Origin: Maricaulis alexandrii
GTDB lineage: Bacteria; Pseudomonadota; Alphaproteobacteria; Caulobacterales; Maricaulaceae
Direction of reading: 5' to 3'
NCBI RefSeq assembly: GCF_005871165.1
Contig: NZ_SWKP01000006.1
Span: forward strand, 494,630-558,629
DNA: 64,000 nt
The translations under genes were made by a program, and so were the position numbers. This document shows, one piece after another, positions 63,199 through 64,000 of this stretch (positions within the stretch are counted from its first letter, which is position 1; each line of letters opens with the position of its first letter). The notes below the pieces were generated by a model. It worked only from the letters and a program-made list of their open reading frames with translations, was not told the origin of the DNA and ran no database searches.

Positions 63199-63639
63199 TC
63201 ATTCCGGACTCCCCGAAACCACGGTGACGGTCTCGATCAGATGCGCTTCGCTGACATTGCGGAGCCAGCACAGCGGATCGCCGTTCAGGGTAAAGCTCGG
63301 CTCCGCATAGGCGAACGCATCATCCACCTGCCAGACATCGCCGGCCCGGTAGTCCGGCCAGGGACCGCATACGGTGCGGCCAAGTCTCAACTCCTGATAG
63401 GTGATCATCACATCACCCTCCAGCATGACCCAGCTGGCATTCCAGCCGGAGCACAGGGCCGGACGCCCGTCAGCCTGAAAAGTGCCATCGGCCAGAAAGG
63501 TCAAGGTGCAGGTTGATCCCGCATAATCGAAGGAGACCGTCTCTCCGGCGGGCAGACGCCCGCCATCATCGGCGAAAGCGGCCGGCGCGATCACCATCAC
63601 CGCAGCCGCCAGGAATACGTGAAACCAATACATGCTCAT
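63199..63639 (-). CDS. Secreted hypothetical protein, CxxWP group, member 3
   Basis: 146 residues with a signal peptide (MSMYWFHVFLAAAVMVIAPAAFA; Met3 may be the start). Cysteines lie in GSTCTLTFLADG, ALCSGWNASW, VCGPWPDYRAGD and PLCWLRN. It is the first gene of the trio on the minus strand. The TCTLTFLADGTF segment suggests a small lipocalin-like strand, but no family is recognised. Confidence 0.7.
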   Translation of the reverse strand: MSMYWFHVFLAAAVMVIAPAAFADDGGRLPAGETVSFDYAGSTCTLTFLADGTFQADGRPALCSGWNASWVMLEGDVMITYQELRLGRTVCGPWPDYRAGDVWQVDDAFAYAEPSFTLNGDPLCWLRNVSEAHLIETVTVVSGSPE

Positions 63640-64000
63640 CCCCTGATCCTGGCACAGCCAAGCATGACGGGGATTAACGCCGCGTGTGCTCTACCCTCTT
63701 CCTGCCGAACAGAATTCGGGATGCGCCCGGACCGGCACCGCAAACAGCGCCACGCGCTGGCACGCTGGCGGTATGAGGGGTGCGGGACACAGAAAGGCGT
63801 CGTCGCTTGAGTAATTTGGGTGACACCCACCGGTGTCTCGCACGCGAAGATTTCCTCCCGCCTCTCGACGGGGCTTCAAGACCGGGTGGGTACAGGTTCC
63901 GACCGTTGGAACCAGCGGACCCCCTCGATAGCCGTCTTTTCGGTGCCGCAGGTCAGCTCGACCCTCCAAGACGCTCCGCTCCCCCAACACCCCCGACCTG
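63640..64000. other. Gene-free window end with the dispersed repeat
   Basis: No credible gene is seen; the open frames run through repeat sequence and are Arg/Pro/Cys-rich. The part at 63747-63853 is copy 2 of the dispersed repeat described at 6368. The rest is unassigned. Confidence 0.55.
63747..63853. repeat. Dispersed intergenic repeat, copy 2
   Basis: GTGCGGGACAC (63780-63790) and GTGTCTCGCAC (63833-63843) are inverted arms (one G-T pair) around a 42-base loop. The left flank GCGCCACGCG ... TGGCGGTATGAG and the right flank GCGAAGATTT match copy 1 at 6368-6480. The arms differ from copy 1 (AGACC/GGTCT there, ACAC/GTGT here) in a way that keeps pairing. Confidence 0.65.

Noticed and set aside
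1..64000. tRNA genes, rRNA genes, CRISPR arrays, integrases or insertion sequences
   Set aside because: Gaps were read on both strands and no cloverleaf, repeat-spacer pattern, transposase or integrase was seen; computation with tRNAscan and Infernal would be needed to exclude a weak case.

Overview
This 64 kb window is a GC-rich chromosomal segment from an alphaproteobacterium. The best fit is a stalked or prosthecate marine lineage of the Maricaulales / Caulobacterales type; this is inference from gene content and not from a marker gene. Supporting signs are the F0 ATP synthase operon split from F1 with both b and b' subunits, a two-subunit glycine decarboxylase, the order of the cta cytochrome oxidase cluster, an RpoH heat-shock sigma factor, TonB-dependent transport and many secreted hypothetical proteins. 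No rRNA, tRNA, CRISPR array, integrase, transposase or phage gene was found. The window reads as core chromosome with a few lineage-specific patches.

Layout. 0-3.4 kb: 3' end of smc, then atpI-atpB-atpE-atpF'-atpF ending at a bidirectional terminator. 3.4-6 kb: dps, NADP-glutamate dehydrogenase and two small membrane proteins. 6-7 kb: a gene-free stretch full of inverted repeats. 7-11.8 kb: glycine cleavage operon (gcvT-H-PA-PB) read leftwards from a promoter and a tandem glycine riboswitch to an intrinsic terminator. 11.8-17 kb: secreted protein, argS, lipoprotein, ispH, DUF1801, NTF2-like, rnhA. 17-24 kb: large GAF/PAS hybrid histidine kinase, TonB-domain protein, NfeD and SPFH protein, peroxiredoxin, YqgE, thioesterase. 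24-33.5 kb: aa3 cytochrome oxidase cluster read leftwards (ctaC-ctaD-ctaB-small protein-COX1-like protein-ctaG-ctaE-DUF983-surf1), followed by a GNAT acetyltransferase and an EAL protein. 33.7-44.3 kb: TPR protein, tldD, TonB-dependent receptor, aspartyl protease, POT transporter, gshA, rsmE, ubiA. 44.4-56.9 kb: M16 peptidase pair, methyltransferase, ABC exporter, thioredoxin-like, PhzF, secreted basic protein, trypsin-like protease, esterase, YhhN and DUF481. 56.9-64 kb: rpoH, an ECF sigma factor with an overlapping membrane protein, a second DUF481 paralogue, many small secreted proteins and a terminal repeat.

The most striking item is the 395-residue protein at 28551-29738, inside the cytochrome oxidase operon. 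It aligns with the middle and C-terminal part of the CtaD encoded 2 kb upstream and keeps long identical motifs. Yet the copper and heme histidines it should carry are replaced, mostly by glutamine (His-Phe-His becomes Gln-Val-Gln; Gly-His-Pro-Glu-Val becomes Gly-Gln-Trp-Glu-Val). It looks like a maintained, cofactor-free COX1 paralogue placed next to the CuB and heme a insertion factors. Other points of interest are a dispersed intergenic repeat with compensatory changes in its stem at the two ends of the window, a tandem trio of secreted CxxWP proteins, two DUF481 paralogues flanking a sigma-factor patch, a protease with three perfectly spaced four-cysteine repeats, and three convergent gene pairs that share a single CTAG for both stop codons.
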